In this document: one piece after another, positions 10,274 through 21,835 of the stretch | Layout of the letters: each line of letters opens with the position of its first letter | Position numbering within the stretch: position 1 is the stretch's first letter | Source: Procambarus clarkii | Lineage: Eukaryota; Arthropoda; Malacostraca; Decapoda; Cambaridae | DNA: 64,000 nt | Reading direction: 5' to 3' | Assembly: GCF_040958095.1 (NCBI RefSeq) | Contig: NC_091160.1 | Location: 43,628,646 to 43,692,645 of the forward strand | Program-made: the position numbers and the translations under genes | The notes under the pieces: generated by a model | Database searches by the model: none | Seen by the model: only the letters and a program-made list of their open reading frames with translations | Told to the model about the DNA's origin: nothing

Positions 10274-10570
10274 TCTATCTTGAGGTTATCTTGAGGTTAT
10301 CTTGAGATGATTTCGGGGCTTTTTAGTGTCCCCGCGGCCCGGTCCTCGACCAGGGCCTCCACCCCCAGGAAGCAGCCCGTGACAGCTGACTAACCTATTT
10401 TGTACCAATTACCTATTTTGGTACCAAATAGGTACCTATTTTGCTGCTAGGTAACAGGGGCATAGGGTGAAAGAAACTCTGCCCAATGTTTCTCGCCGGC
10501 GCCTGGGATCGAACCCAGGACCACAGGATCACAAGTGCAGCGTGCTGTCCGCTCGGCCGAAGGGCTCCCC
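10274..10570 (-). mobile_element. tRNA-derived SINE, family A
   Basis: Full-length minus-strand copy: head GAGCCCTTCGGCCGAGCGGA at the right end, B box at about 10505, tail at the left. The body has a small internal duplication around TATTTTGGTACCAA (10405-10440). Confidence 0.85.
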
Positions 10571-10877
10571 GGGATTAGTTTAGTCTCTAGATAGGAGCTC
10601 CTTTCTGGCGCTGCATAATCCATAATTGGTCTCACGATGATTATATATAGTTTTGGTTGATTTCTTTTCTGATTTCTGACGGCAATCCATATGTTTGGGA
10701 AATCTGAATTTTCAAGTGATGCTGGACAGGAAGTCACACTTCTAGCCTTGAGAGTTTCCTTCTATAGTGCTACGTGGCCTCAGAGCTCAGTCCCCTCCTG
10801 TTTGACTCTTCATGTTCAGGCGCCATTATTGAACGCTAATCTCCCCCAGTAAACTTAGCAAGCCATCAGTCATTTTT

Positions 10878-11051
10878 TATGTTGACCAGACCACACACTA
10901 GAAGTTGAAGGGACGACGATGACGTTTCGGTCCGTCCTGGACCATTCTCTAAGTCGACTGTGGTCCAGGACGGACCGAAACGTCGTCGTCCCTTCACCTT
11001 CTAGTGTGTGGTCTGGTCAACATACTTCAGCCACGTTATTGTGACTCATCG
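10878..11051. mobile_element. Foldback/MITE-like palindromic element, copy 1
   Basis: ATGTTGACCAGACCACACAC at the left is mirrored by GTGTGTGGTCTGGTCAACAT at the right. Inner arms with GACGTTTCGGTCCGTCCTGG mirror GGACGGACCGAAACGTCGTC. The flank TTCAGCCACGTTATTGTGAC is present only on the right; copy 2 (49971) has it only on the left. No coding capacity. Confidence 0.85.
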
Positions 11052-11372
11052 CCTGCATAGCTTAGGACAAGGACTTAGGACTATTTCTACCCCCTCGATC
11101 GTTCCTGCGATGCCTCTGTCCACCCGGTGTTCACCGTCGCGTTGGTGGTGAGAGAGGAAGCTCACTGGCAGAGTGGGAAGAGTGTCTCACTGCGTGGGGA
11201 GCGGCAGGCAGGGAGGCAGGGAGGCAGGCAGGGGAGCCCGCTGCAGTACTCAACTTCCTCTAAGAGATAATAGGCTGGTGGAGGCAGGAAGGCACGCCAG
11301 ATAACGCTGGACGGCACCACATGGGAAGCCAACCACGCCCCACACACAACCTTAACCAACAACCACTAACAA

Positions 11373-12615
11373 GGTCAGGTTAGGTTAGGTCAGGTCAGGT
11401 CAGGTTAGGTCAGGTCAGGTTAGGTCAGGTCAGGTCAGGTCAGGTCAGGTTAGGTTAGGTCAGGTCAGGTTAGGTTAGGTTAGGTTAGGTCAGGTTAGGT
11501 TAGGTCAGGTTAGGTCAGGTCAGGTCAGGTTAGGTCAGGTTAGGTTAGGTCAGGTCAGGTTAGGTTAGGTCAGGTCAGGTTAGGTCAGGTCAGGTTAGGT
11601 TAGGTCAGGTTAGGTTAGGTCAGGTCAGGTCAGGTTAGGTCAGGTTAGGTTAGGTTAGGTCAGGTTAGGTTAGGTTAGGTCAGGTCAGGTCAGGTCAGGT
11701 TAGGTTAGGTCAGGTTAGGTTAGGTTAGGTTAGGTCAGGTTAGGTCAGGTTAGGTTAGGTTAGGTTAGGTTAGGTCAGGTTAGGTCAGGTCAGGTTAGGT
11801 CAGGTTAGGTCAGGTTAGGTTAGGTTAGGTTAGGTCAGGTTAGGTCAGGTTAGGTTAGGTTAGGTCAGGTTAGGTTAGGTTAGGTTAGGTTAGGTTAGGT
11901 CAGGTCAGGTCAGGTCAGGTTAGGTCAGGTTAGGTCAGGTTAGGTTAGGTTAGGTTAGGTTAGGTCAGGTTAGGTCAGGTTAGGTTAGGTCAGGTTAGGT
12001 TAGGTTAGGTCAGGTCAGGTTAGGTCAGGTTAGGTCAGGTTAGGTCAGGTTAGGTTAGGTCAGGTTAGGTTAGGTTAGGTCAGGTCAGGTTAGGTCAGGT
12101 TAGGTCAGGTCAGGTTAGGTTAGGTTAGGTTAGGTCAGGTTAGGTCAGGTCAGGTCAGGTTAGGTTAGGTCAGGTTAGGTTAGGTCAGGTCAGGTCAGGT
12201 CAGGTCAGGTTAGGTTAGGTTAGGTTAGGTTAGGTCAGGTCAGGTTAGGTTAGGTCAGGTTAGGTTAGGTTAGGTTAGGTTAGGTCAGGTTAGGTTAGGT
12301 TAGGTCAGGTTAGGTTAGGTTAGGTTAGGTCAGGTTAGGTTAGGTCAGGTTAGGTTAGGTCAGGTTAGGTCAGGTTAGGTTAGGTTAGGTTAGGTTAGGT
12401 CAGGTCAGGTCAGGTTAGGTTAGGTCAGGTTAGGTTAGGTCAGGTTAGGTCAGGTTAGGTTAGGTTAGGTTAGGTTAGGTTAGGTTAGGTCAGGTTAGGT
12501 TAGGTCAGGTTAGGTCAGGTTAGTTTAGGTCAGGTTAGGTTAGGTCAGGTTAGGTCAGGTTAGGTTAGGTTAGGTTAGGTCAGGTTAGGTTAGGTCAGGT
12601 TAGGTTAGGTCAGGT
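11373..12615 (+). repeat. Pentanucleotide array of mixed TTAGG and TCAGG
   Basis: About 248 consecutive pentamers read GGTTA or GGTCA with almost no other change (one GTTTA near 12521). TTAGG is the ancestral arthropod telomere repeat and TCAGG replaces it in some beetles. Here both are interspersed irregularly within one internal array. It is flanked by ordinary sequence on both sides, so it is interstitial in this assembly. Confidence 0.95.
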
Positions 12616-12699
12616 GTTGTGGTCACCTCGATCTGCTGAAACTAAGCATCTTTCAAGTCATACAGCATGACCAAGTGGACTGCAAGTCAAATTCTGACT

Positions 12700-12832
12700 T
12701 AAGTACACTCTTAGTAAGTCAAAATCTGACTTACGTAGACTCTTAGTAAGTCAAAATCTGACTTACGTAGACTCTTAGTAAGTCAAAATCTGACTTACGT
12801 AGACTCTTAGTAAGTCAAATGTTGACTTGAAC
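12700..12832 (+). repeat. 32-bp repeat with inverted GTAAGTCA/TGACTTAC arms
   Basis: Four units of 32 bp carry AGTAAGTCAAAATCTGACTT, an imperfect palindrome able to form a hairpin, separated by ACGTAGACTCTT. Confidence 0.85.
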
Positions 12833-13740
12833 GCTGCGATGGGGCTGTCGAACTGGGCTTACACTCTCACTTCCTGGGAACACCAACGGCGATAATATCG
12901 GCATCTAGCTCCTTCGACACAATAGATGAGTCGATCCACGACTGATGCTTTCACTGGAACTCTGGCAAGAGATTACCGGGAAAATCTGGGATGCCACAGA
13001 TAAACAAGAAGCATCAAGTAATGTAGAAATAGATGCAAAGATGGTGATAATTTAGGATAATTCAGGAGTCAACCGGAGGCAGAGATCGCAGCATCACGGT
13101 GGTGGGGGGGGGGGGGAGGGGGGGGATGCTGCAACTTATAAACAGGGTCCAAGAGTAATGTTGTTGTTGCTGTTAAAGATTTGCTACCTGGACCTTCCAA
13201 GTAGCACGGGCTATGGCGATCCCGTAACTAAGAGTAATTATTCTACGTCACCGCTACTCTTTTAAACAGACCTAGCTTGCCGTATCCTATCCTAACTTTA
13301 CTTATGCAGTATACAAACTTTACTAACTTTAGCCCTCTGGTATATCCACCTTCTGGTATATCCCCGACTGTGATATATCCTCACTGGTATATCCTTACAA
13401 TGAAGATGTTTTGTCATATAAACAGCAGGAAAACTGAGACAAAATGTGATTGGTTCTAAACTAAGTTTTAACTTAAGGCTCTTCCTGTCATTTCTCTCAG
13501 CGTGTCTGGAGGCACGCGCTGGTAATTAGTGGCGCGGGCAATATGGCGGTGTAATTTGGTGATTAAGAAGAGCTGTAATTGCCCGCCTGCTGGCGAACGG
13601 TGGTACTGACTTCGCCCGCCACGAGGGCCGTGCCCGCCCGCGCCTCGTGGGTCACTCGAAGTACATTCTTCTTAGTTTGATCGAACTGCTAACTCTGTTT
13701 CTAGGTTGGTTATCTGCTGGCGAGACTGTGCACAGCGGCG
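12833..13740. other. No gene seen
   Basis: Contains a poly(G) tract at about 13104-13125 and otherwise unique-looking sequence. I find no recognisable exon. Confidence 0.4.
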
Positions 13741-13990
13741 TCTAACAGCCTGGTTGACCAGAACACCAACCTAGAGAGATGGCCAGAGACCTGGCCGAGG
13801 GGTATTTGATCTTCTGAACCACCTCAGAGTATGTACGTGTTCCTGGTGTCTTGGCCAAGTGGGCCAAGTGGACGAGGGACTCTACAGGCGTGTCAAGCTT
13901 GGCCTCGGGCCGGGCTTGGAGAGTAAAGAACTCTTGGAACCCCATCCAGGTACACTCCAGGTACCATTGGGGGGAACAGAGACCAGGAAA
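13740..13990 (+). mobile_element. LINE 3'-end fragment
   Basis: It contains ACAGCCTGGTTGACCAGAAC near the left and GCCTCGGGCCGGGCTTGGAG, then AGAACTCTTGGAACCCCATC, at the right. These are the terminal phrases of the LINE at 18850-19388, spaced apart by extra sequence. Confidence 0.65.
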
Positions 13991-14366
13991 CACTAGCACA
14001 AACTCCAGCTAATACCCCAATATACCTTGACGAAAGGTATGATTACACCCAGGGTGGAGATCTGGAAGTATTACTGGAAAAGGGGCGGAGGAAGCTGGAA
14101 GCCAGGTGTTGAAAGGGACAGACAGATGGCTGGTCTGTACGACTGCCGTCTCTCCCGTCCCACATAACCCACATGGAAGTCTATTTTCTAGGTTTTGAAG
14201 ATGGGCTTAATAATAGGTTTTCGGTTTAAATCCGGAAAACCGTTAATTCGGTTAAAACCGAAGGCAATGCTATATACTATATTTGGTTGTCATCGTGCAG
14301 TTGACGTGGTTGCTTTGCCAGAGTTGCAAGGAAGTCAATCTTTGCAACTCTGTTCCCTGCATCCTA

Positions 14367-14608
14367 GGGAGCCGGTCGGCCGAGCGGATAGCACGCTGGA
14401 CTTGTGATCCTGTGGTCCTGGGTTCGATCCCAGGCGCCGGCGAGAAACAATGGGCAGAGTTTCTTTCACCCTATGCCCCTGTTACCTAGCAGTAAAATAG
14501 GTACCTGGGTGTTAGTCAGCTGTCACGGGCTGCTTCCTGGGGGTGGAGGCCTGGTCGAGGACCGGGCCGCGGGGACACTAAAAAGCCCCGAAATCATCTC
14601 AAGATAGC
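14367..14608 (+). mobile_element. tRNA-derived SINE, family A
   Basis: Complete + copy: head at 14368, B box GGTTCGATCCC near 14420, body CCTAGCAGTAAAATAGGTAC, 3' end ATCATCTCAAGATAGCC. It is very close in sequence to the copies at 3482 and 55037. Confidence 0.88.
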
Positions 14609-14703
14609 CCTAGAGCTAAGGAATCTCCACTGAGCCCTAGTCCAGGGGCCCTCTTCAGCGAGAAAGGGAACGTGTGGAACTTCAAGAAAGGACTCACGGC
14701 AGA

Positions 14704-14740
14704 TTTTGGCGGGAGTTTTGGGCGGGAAGAATGGCGCCAA
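14704..14740. promoter_or_regulatory. Cluster of three E2F-like sites
   Basis: TTTTGGCGGGA (14704-14714), TTTTGGGCGGGAA (14716-14728) and GGCGCCAA (14733-14740) lie within 37 bp; all match or nearly match the E2F consensus TTTSSCGC or its reverse. No gene start is recognised next to it. The call rests on motif match alone. Confidence 0.35.
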
Positions 14741-15047
14741 GCGCTTGTGGGAAGCCCTGGCGGCGGCGGCTACAGGGTGTGGTTCAACAGGCCAGATATA
14801 CCTCCCTAGCCCTCTCAACCTAGCCACAAATCCTCATAGCCTAATTACCTGGTGTACTAATACAGCCTAATTACCTGGTATAATAACAAGCTGGTGTATG
14901 CAGCTCAAAACACACTGCCTTCATTCTCGAAATTGCTAATGTTTATTGAATTTTATCGCGTTAATAGTAATTTTTATCTACGTTTGCCTTTAAAAACAAG
15001 TTTTCTTTAATTTATAACATTCGGCGAAAGAGAAAATGTTGACGTTC

Positions 15048-15258
15048 ACATTAAACATGAAAGGAGAATGGTAGTGTGTGGTAGATGTACATGAAAGGAG
15101 AATGGTAGTGTGTGGTAGATGTACATGAAAGGAGAATGGTAGTGTGTAGTAGATGTACATGAAAGGAGAATGGTAGTGTGTGGTAGATGTACATGAAAGG
15201 AGAATGGTAGTGTGTGGTAGATGTACATGAAAGGAGAATGGTAGTGTGTGGTAGATGT
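15048..15258 (+). repeat. 34-bp tandem repeat, 6 units
   Basis: Units ACATGAAAGGAGAATGGTAG plus TGTGTGGTAGATGT repeat every 34 bp with a single change (TGTAGTAG). Confidence 0.9.
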
Positions 15259-15880
15259 TAAGCAACCATCCGTGAGAATGTCTCTGTGAACCCTCTTTCA
15301 TAACCTCACTTCCTCTCCTCTAAGATACGCTTAATTATTAATAGATTTCTCGTACTTAAAGACGAAAATAACTGACTTAGTCTGACTGGTTAGATCGCTC
15401 TCTATTCTGGTAGGATGAGGAGTCTCTGAGGTCATCATGGGTCATATTCACCAGTTTAGACGGCATGTATTTGCGGGGGATGAGCTACGGCTCTTGGGTC
15501 CCACCTCTCAACATGTAAGCGACTGATGAGGTGGGGATTTCGATAAGAGCGGCCTGGTATTCTCCGGATATGATCAAGGTCAATTGTAGGTCAGTTTTTC
15601 AGATGTGTGAAGCCAATAGGGTGAAAAGTGTTTGCCTGTTGTTGCTTCCTGGGATCAGCGTCCCCGCGGCCCGGTCTTTGACCTGACCTGATTCGTGTCC
15701 CCAACAAGAGAGGGGTCCACCAAGAGTGTCCCCATCCCAGACGATGGTCCCTGTAAGAGTTACAACCATGAGTGCCCACGTGAGGTAACTCCCAGAGGCT
15801 TAACCCAGCCAAGAGTTACCGTCTAGAGGCCACCACCTCCCTAAGGTACTCCAGACACACTCCTGTAGTTCCCGGGGCCG
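15259..15880. other. No gene seen; minor SINE-like remnants
   Basis: A GATGAGCTACGGCTCTTGGG / CCCACCTCTCAAC segment near 15478-15512 resembles the SINE piece at 46830 and 52943. No exon is recognised. Confidence 0.4.
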
Positions 15881-15882
15881 CC

Positions 15883-15972
15883 CCGAGGGACATGGCCGCC
15901 CCGAGGGACATGGCCGCCCCGAGGGACATGGCCGCCCCGAGGGACATGGCCGCCCCGAGGGACATGGCCGCC
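15883..15972 (+). repeat. 18-bp repeat, 5 units
   Basis: CCGCCCCGAGGGACATGG is repeated five times without change. Confidence 0.92.
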
Positions 15973-17130
15973 ATTGAGTGAAAAGAAACAAGCGATTGTT
16001 TGTGTTGTGGTGGTTGGCCTGTTGGCCTCAGCTGAGGCTGGCCACGCCGGCGGGGGTTGAGAGGCGAGAACAAATGACTTATAAATTGATGCTGGTGTTG
16101 TATTTTTGTAATTGAATTGAATTTTCGGGTAGAAAGGTTTCGTCTTTCTGGCATAGACGTTTCGACTCCAACGGTGGACGTTAATGAGCTGTATTGTTAT
16201 TTGCCAGTAGGCCTACTGTTGTGGCTTCAAAATCTACCCCCATACCCCTCCCCCCCCCCTCCTTATCCCCCATACCCCCACCCTTTCATTATTTAAGTCA
16301 TAAACTCCACTATTAATTTAACGTCCCCCGCCCCCTCTCGTTTTCTTTACCATCCGCCATTTTCTCTAAGCCATTCACACGAGCCTCACACGGCCATAGC
16401 TCAATATTTCACTTACATGTACTTGTCGAGGCGAGTGTTAGCTCCCAGGCTTCACCTTTACAACCTCTGCAATGTAATAACTTATAATTTCTAAAGTTTA
16501 TTATCGTTGGAGTTGTGTATTGCAAGAGCTCTCGGCGCCTCTTGCAACATGTCGTTATCACCGTGGGCGGATGGACCTTCTGTGGCGCCACGCTGATAAT
16601 AACAACGTTATCAGTAATGATTCTCATTGAAGAGGGAGGTGGACGAAGGACTCATTGTTACTTACCGTTGCTTGCCCTCTGGAGCACCGCTGGAACACCG
16701 CTGGAGCACCGCTGGAGCACCGCTGGAGGACCGCTGGAACACCGCTGAAGAAGCTACTTCTGTCGACTCTTCAATGACTCTCCCTCCTGGTTGACTGTGA
16801 AGTAGTCTCCAGGTGGGTTCGACTTCCCTTGGACATAATGAGTAGAGGGCAGGTCTTTGGAGAGGTAAGAGGGCTGCCCTCAAGGGGTACAAAGAAGGGC
16901 AGGTGAAAAAGCACTTCCCAGGGCGGGTTGCAGAGGGCTGCCCATTCTCTCCCTCGGACCCCTTTGACGTAATCATAAATCCTGTCCCCAAAAGATAAGG
17001 GCTATGACACCCTGTTGAACCTCGCTAAAATAGATCATATAGCCTGCCTTTTACCACTTTCTAACCCCTAGTCCTTCTGAATTATTTTAATTCTTCTTTG
17101 TTTATAATTCGTATTGTTTGCGGTGACGAG
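15973..17130. other. No gene seen; short 12-bp repeat at 16680-16746
   Basis: CTGGAGCACCG/CTGGAACACCG units repeat about six times at 16680-16746. The rest shows no recognised exon or mobile element. Confidence 0.45.
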
Positions 17131-17136
17131 GTTCCC

Positions 17137-18652
17137 TTTGTTCCTAGGGGCAGGTGTCCCCTGTTCTCCTTAGGGGCAGGGGTCCCCTGTTCTCCTTAGG
17201 GGCAGGGGTCCCCTGTTCTCCCTAGGGGCAGGGGTCCCCTGTTCTCCCTAGGGGCAGGGGTCCCCTGTTCTCCCTAGGGGCAGGGGTCCCCTGTTCTCCC
17301 TAGGGGCAGGGACCCCTGTGTCTCTAGGGGCAGGGGTCCCCTGTTCTCCCTAGGGGCAGGGGTCCCCTGTGTCTCTAGGGGCAGGGACCCCTGTGTCTCT
17401 AGGGGCAGGGGTCCCCTGTTCTCCCTAGGGGCAGGGGTCCCCTGTTCTCCCTAGGGGCAGGGACCCCTGTGTCTCTAGGGGCAGGGGTCCCCTGTTCTCC
17501 CTAGGGGCAGGGGTCCCCTGTTCTCCCTAGGGGCAGGGACCCCTGTGTCTCTAGGGGCAGGGGTCCCCTGTGTCTCTAGGGGCAGGGACCCCTGTGTCTC
17601 TAGGGGCAGGGGTCCCCTGTTCTCCCTAGGGGCAGGGGTCCCCTGTGTCTCCTTAGGGGCAGGGGTCCCCTGTGTCTCTAGGGGCAGGGACCCCTGTGTC
17701 TCTAGGGGCAGGAGTCCCCTGTTCTCCCTAGGGGCAGGGGTCCCCTGTTCTCCCTAGGGGCAGGGACCCCTGTGTCTCTAGGGGCAGGGGTCCCCTGTTC
17801 TCCCTAGGGGCAGGGACCCCTGTGTCTCTAGGGGCAGGGGTCCCCTGTTCTCCCTAGGGGCAGGGGTCCCCTGTTCTCCCTAGGGGCAGGGACCTCTGTG
17901 TTCCTAGGGGCAAGGGTCCCCTGTTCTCCTTAGGGGCAGGGGTCCCTTGTTCTCCCTAGGGGCAGGTGTCCCCTGTTCTCCCTAGGGGCAGGTGTCCCCT
18001 GTTCTCCTTAGGGGCAGGGGTCCCCTGTTCTCCTTAGGGGCAGGGGTCCCCTGTTCTCCTTAGGGGCAGGGACCCCTGTGTCTCTAGGGGCAGGGGTCCC
18101 CTGTTCTCCTTAGGGGCAGGGGTCCCCTGTTCTCCTTAGGGGCAGGGGTCCCCTGTTCTCCTTAGGGGCAGGGGTCCCCTGTTCTCCTTAGGGGCAGGGA
18201 CCCCTGTGTCTCTAGGGACAGGGGTCCCCTGTTCTCCTTAGGGGCAGGGGTCCCCTGTTCTCCTTAGGGGCAGGGGTCCCTGTGTCTCTAGGGGCAGGGG
18301 TCCCCTGTTCTCCTTAGGGGCAGGGGTCCCCTGTTCTCCCTAGGGGCAGGGGTCCCCTGTTCTCCCTAGGGGCAGGGACCCCTGTGTCTCTAGGGGCAGG
18401 GGACCCCTGTTCCCCTTAGGGGCAAGGGACCCTTGTTCTCCCTAGGGGCAGGGGTCCCCTGTTCTCCTTAGGGGCAGGGGTCCCTGTGTCTCTAGGGGCA
18501 GGGGTCCCCTGTTCTCCTTAGGGGCAGGGGTCCCCTGTTCTCCCTAGGGGCAGGGGTCCCCTGTTCTCCCTAGGGGCAGGGACCCCTGTGTCTCTAGGGG
18601 CAGGGGACCCCTGTTCCCCTTAGGGGCAAGGGACCCCTGTTCTCCCAAGGGG
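17137..18652 (+). repeat. 26-bp minisatellite with self-complementary core, about 57 units
   Basis: The main unit is TAGGGGCAGGGGTCCCCTGT plus TCTCCC, with variants (GGGACCCCTGTGTCTC, TCTCCTTA) arranged in runs. AGGGGTCCCCT is a perfect palindrome, so each unit can form a small hairpin, and GGGG runs recur every 26 bp. Confidence 0.93.
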
Positions 18653-18849
18653 TCCTAGCAACTTGTACTCTCAACTAATAGGTCGTGTTTTGCACGTTGT
18701 GGTGACAAACGTTACAAATATAACCTACTATGACAAGTTACGGCTCACAGACATCCCCCGTTTTCTTCGCATCGGACTCTATAGCGGGTTGCTTGGGTTA
18801 GGTTAGTAGGTTGGATTTTTGACGGAGTGGCGAGTGAAGAACGGACTAG

Positions 18850-19388
18850 ATAACAAGCACCAGCAGAGAACATATACGGCACGCATAGACGAGATAAAAC
18901 ACCTAAATTATTGGGATCGTCTCAAAGCTCTCCAAATGTACTCTCTAGAAAGGAGACGAGAGAGATACCAAATAATATACACATGGAAAATACTGGAGGG
19001 TCAGGTCCCAAATCTACACAGTAAAATAACAACGTACTGGAGTGAACGATATGGAAGAAAATGCAAGATTGAACCTGTGAAGAGCAGAGGTGCCATAGGC
19101 ACAATCAGAGAGCACTGTATAAACATCAGGGGTCCGCTGTTGTTCAACGTCCTCCCAGCGAGCATAAGAAATATTGCCGGAACAACCGTGGACATCTTCA
19201 AGAGAAAACTGGACGGTTTTCTAAGAGAAGTTCCGGATCAGCCGGGCGGTGGTGGGTACGTGGCCCTGCGGGCCGCTCCAAGCAACAGCCTGGTGGACCA
19301 AACTCTCACAAGTCGAGCCTGGCCTCGGGCCGGGCTTGGGGAGTAGAAGAACTCCCAGAACCCCATCAACCAGGTATCAACCAGGTAT
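18850..19388 (+). pseudogene. LINE (non-LTR retrotransposon) 3' end with reverse-transcriptase C-terminal tail
   Basis: A 5'-truncated copy of a LINE. It translates with YWDRLKALQMYSLERRRERY, IIYTWKILEGQVPN, FNVLPASIRNIAGTTV and FKRKLDGFLREVPDQPG, ending at a stop at 19344-19346. These phrases resemble the region C-terminal of the reverse transcriptase in CR1/L2- or jockey-like LINEs. The non-coding end is GGGGAGTAGAAGAACTCCCA followed by GAACCCCATC and a short AACCAGGTATC repeat. The catalytic domain is absent. Parallel copies lie at 39244 and 62100. Confidence 0.75.
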
Positions 19389-19404
19389 CTGGTACACTCC
19401 ACAA

Positions 19405-21329
19405 TGTAACACCGCCCTATTGTAACACCACCCTAAAATGTACCACTATACTGGAACACCACTATAATGGAACACTAAACTATCCTGAGTAACTCCTCCC
19501 CATTGGTTGCACTTGGTAACACTGTTATGGGCTGACATATGATGGTTACACCGGGACTACAAAGTACACTGCCAACAAGGAGATGCTAACACAGGATTAA
19601 ATACGCTGCCACCATCTGCCTTTGACCATTGAAACTATATCAAGCAACGAGGCAAGAAACATTGCTTGACTAGGAGAGTACTTTCTATGACTGTCATTAA
19701 TTATGAAAATGGTTGTCAGCCACTATATCCAAAAGGCTAAGAGGATTCAACAATTGACACAGACGGGAAATTTCACGTAAGTTTATTGAGACCAAAATTA
19801 TGTCAATCACCAATTATAAATCCTACCCTAACACTGGCAAAAAGTTAAGAAATTTGGACATGGAACAAAAACTCAGAGATCACACACATTACCTTAAGCT
19901 ATCTGTCTCTCCCTGGCTGAGATGTTCTTCACAGCCCCGCTCTCGATCCCGGTGTACCGCACTCTGCCTCTCCTATGTTCCTACAGGCCCTCTATATACA
20001 ACCCCCCACAGGGGGGAGGGGGAGATCTGCTGTTGCTACCCACCAAAAGTGTACAAACACTCAAGAAATATTTCAAAAAGCTTGTTTGACATTCACCATA
20101 CACTCTTCAAGAGAGGAGTTATTAATTACCTGTGTGACTGACCTCTGACCTGGCCAAAAGGGGGAGATCCAAGGATGTTTACACATAAGAATCTGGAGTC
20201 TAATTCCCTTGCATGAAATATTACATACTTGAAACTATGCTGACTAAGACTAACCCAGGAATTTTTAATCAATATACAAGATAAACCGGAGGTCATCTGG
20301 GCTGACCTCTTGGAGAAGGCTTCCCTGGGTGTGAACTCTAAGGGGGGGGGAGGTCCTGGGTGTTACAGCTCCCTTTCCCTATTGTAACACCACCCTAAAA
20401 TGTACCACTATAATGGAACACCACTATAATGGAACACTAAACTATCCTGAGTAACTCCTCCCCATTGGTTGCACTTGGTAACACTGTTATGGGCTGACAT
20501 ATGATGGTTACACCGGGACTACAAAGTACACTGCCAACAAGGAGATGCTAACACAGGATTAAATACGCTGCCACCATCTGCCTTTGACCATTGAAACTAT
20601 ATCAAGCAACGAGGCAAGAAACATTGCTTGACTAGGAGAGTACTTTCTATGACTGTCATTAATCATGAAAATGGTTGTCAGCCACTATATCCAAAAGGCT
20701 AAGAGGATTCAACAATTGACACAGACGGGAAATTTCACGTAAGTTTATTGAGACCAAAATTATGTCAATCACCAATTATAAATCCTACCCTAACACTGGC
20801 AAAAAGTTAAGAAATTTGGACATGGAACAAAAACTCAGAGATCACACACATTACCTTAAGCTATCTGTCTCTCCCTGGCTGAGATGTTCTTCACAGCCCC
20901 GCTCTCGATCCCGGTGTACCGCACTCTGCCTCTCCTATGTTCCTACAGGCCCTCTATATACAACCCCCCACAGGGGGGAGGGGGAGATCTGCTGTTGCTA
21001 CCCACCAAAAGTGTACAAACACTCAAGAAATATTTCAAAAAGCTTGTTTGACATTCACCATACACTCTTCAAGAGAGGAGTTATTAATTACCTGTGTGAC
21101 TGACCTCTGACCTGGCCAAAAGGGGGAGATCCAAGGATGTTTACACATAAGAATCTGGAGTCTAATTCCCTTGCATGAAATATTACATACTTGAAACTAT
21201 GCTGACTAAGACTAACCCAGGAATTTTTAATCAATATACAAGATAAACCGGAGGTCATCTGGGCTGACCTCTTGGAGAAGGCTTCCCTGGGTGTGAACTC
21301 TAAGGGGGGGGGAGGTCCTGGGTGTTACA
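19405..21329 (+). mobile_element. Tandem pair of a 947-bp TGTAACACC...GGTGTTACA element
   Basis: Unit 1 is 19421-20367 and unit 2 is 20383-21329; both begin TGTAACACC and end GGTGTTACA and are separated by GCTCCCTTTCCCTAT. They are offset by 962 bp and almost identical. A 16-bp stub TGTAACACCGCCCTAT precedes unit 1. The whole is flanked by ACAA at 19401-19404 and 21330-21333, a 4-bp target duplication, so the pair probably inserted as one piece. A 113-codon open frame (19800-20141, repeated at 20762-21103) has no recognised domain. A TATA-like TCTATATACA lies near 19991. Related to 8235-9272, but without its long right inverted repeat. Confidence 0.8.
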
Positions 21330-21490
21330 ACAACCCGAGGTTGTTAGTGTTATAAACAACCTCGTATAGTGCTTCGGGGCCCATAACCTGTTTAATACGT
21401 GTAAATAAAGCCGCCATGACTGAGGAAAGATGTACAGGTTTCGTAACGTTGTGTAAATGCTTGATGAATGTTAGTCCATGGTCCACTTCA
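21330..21490 (+). repeat. Dispersed repeat, family R1
   Basis: CGAGGTTGTTAGTGTTATAA, CATAACCTGTTTAATACGTG and GATGTACAGGTTTCGTAA are shared with 27215-27440 (+) and 3205-3365 (-). Confidence 0.65.
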
Positions 21491-21599
21491 TATTCCTTGA
21501 TGTCAGATGTAGTTAGTACGAGTTTGTTCAGAGTATTGTGGTACGAGATGAAGCATCATGCTATGGAATGGTACCTGCTATATTAAGAATATAATCATT

Positions 21600-21835
21600 T
21601 TGGTGCCATGGGGGGGTTTGTATGGTGCCATGGGGGTGCGTATGGTGCCATGGGGGGTGCGTATGGTGCCATGGGGGGTTTGTATGGTGCCATGGGGGTG
21701 CGTATGGTGCCATGGGGGGTTTGTATGGTGCCATGGGGTGCGTATGGTGCCATGGGGGTGCGTATGGTGCCATGGGGGTGCGTATGGTGCCATGGGGGTG
21801 CGTATGGTGCCATGGGGTGCGTATGGTGCCACTAG
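21600..21835 (+). repeat. 20-22 bp minisatellite (TATGGTGCCATGGGGG)
   Basis: TATGGTGCCATGGGGG with TTTG or TGCG spacers repeats about 11 times, with variable G-run length. Frames over it are artefacts. Confidence 0.9.

Noticed and set aside
19800-21103. 113-codon frame repeated in both units of the tandem element
   Set aside because: No domain, low conservation of codons compared with non-coding parts, and the related copy at 8517 has a different frame extent.
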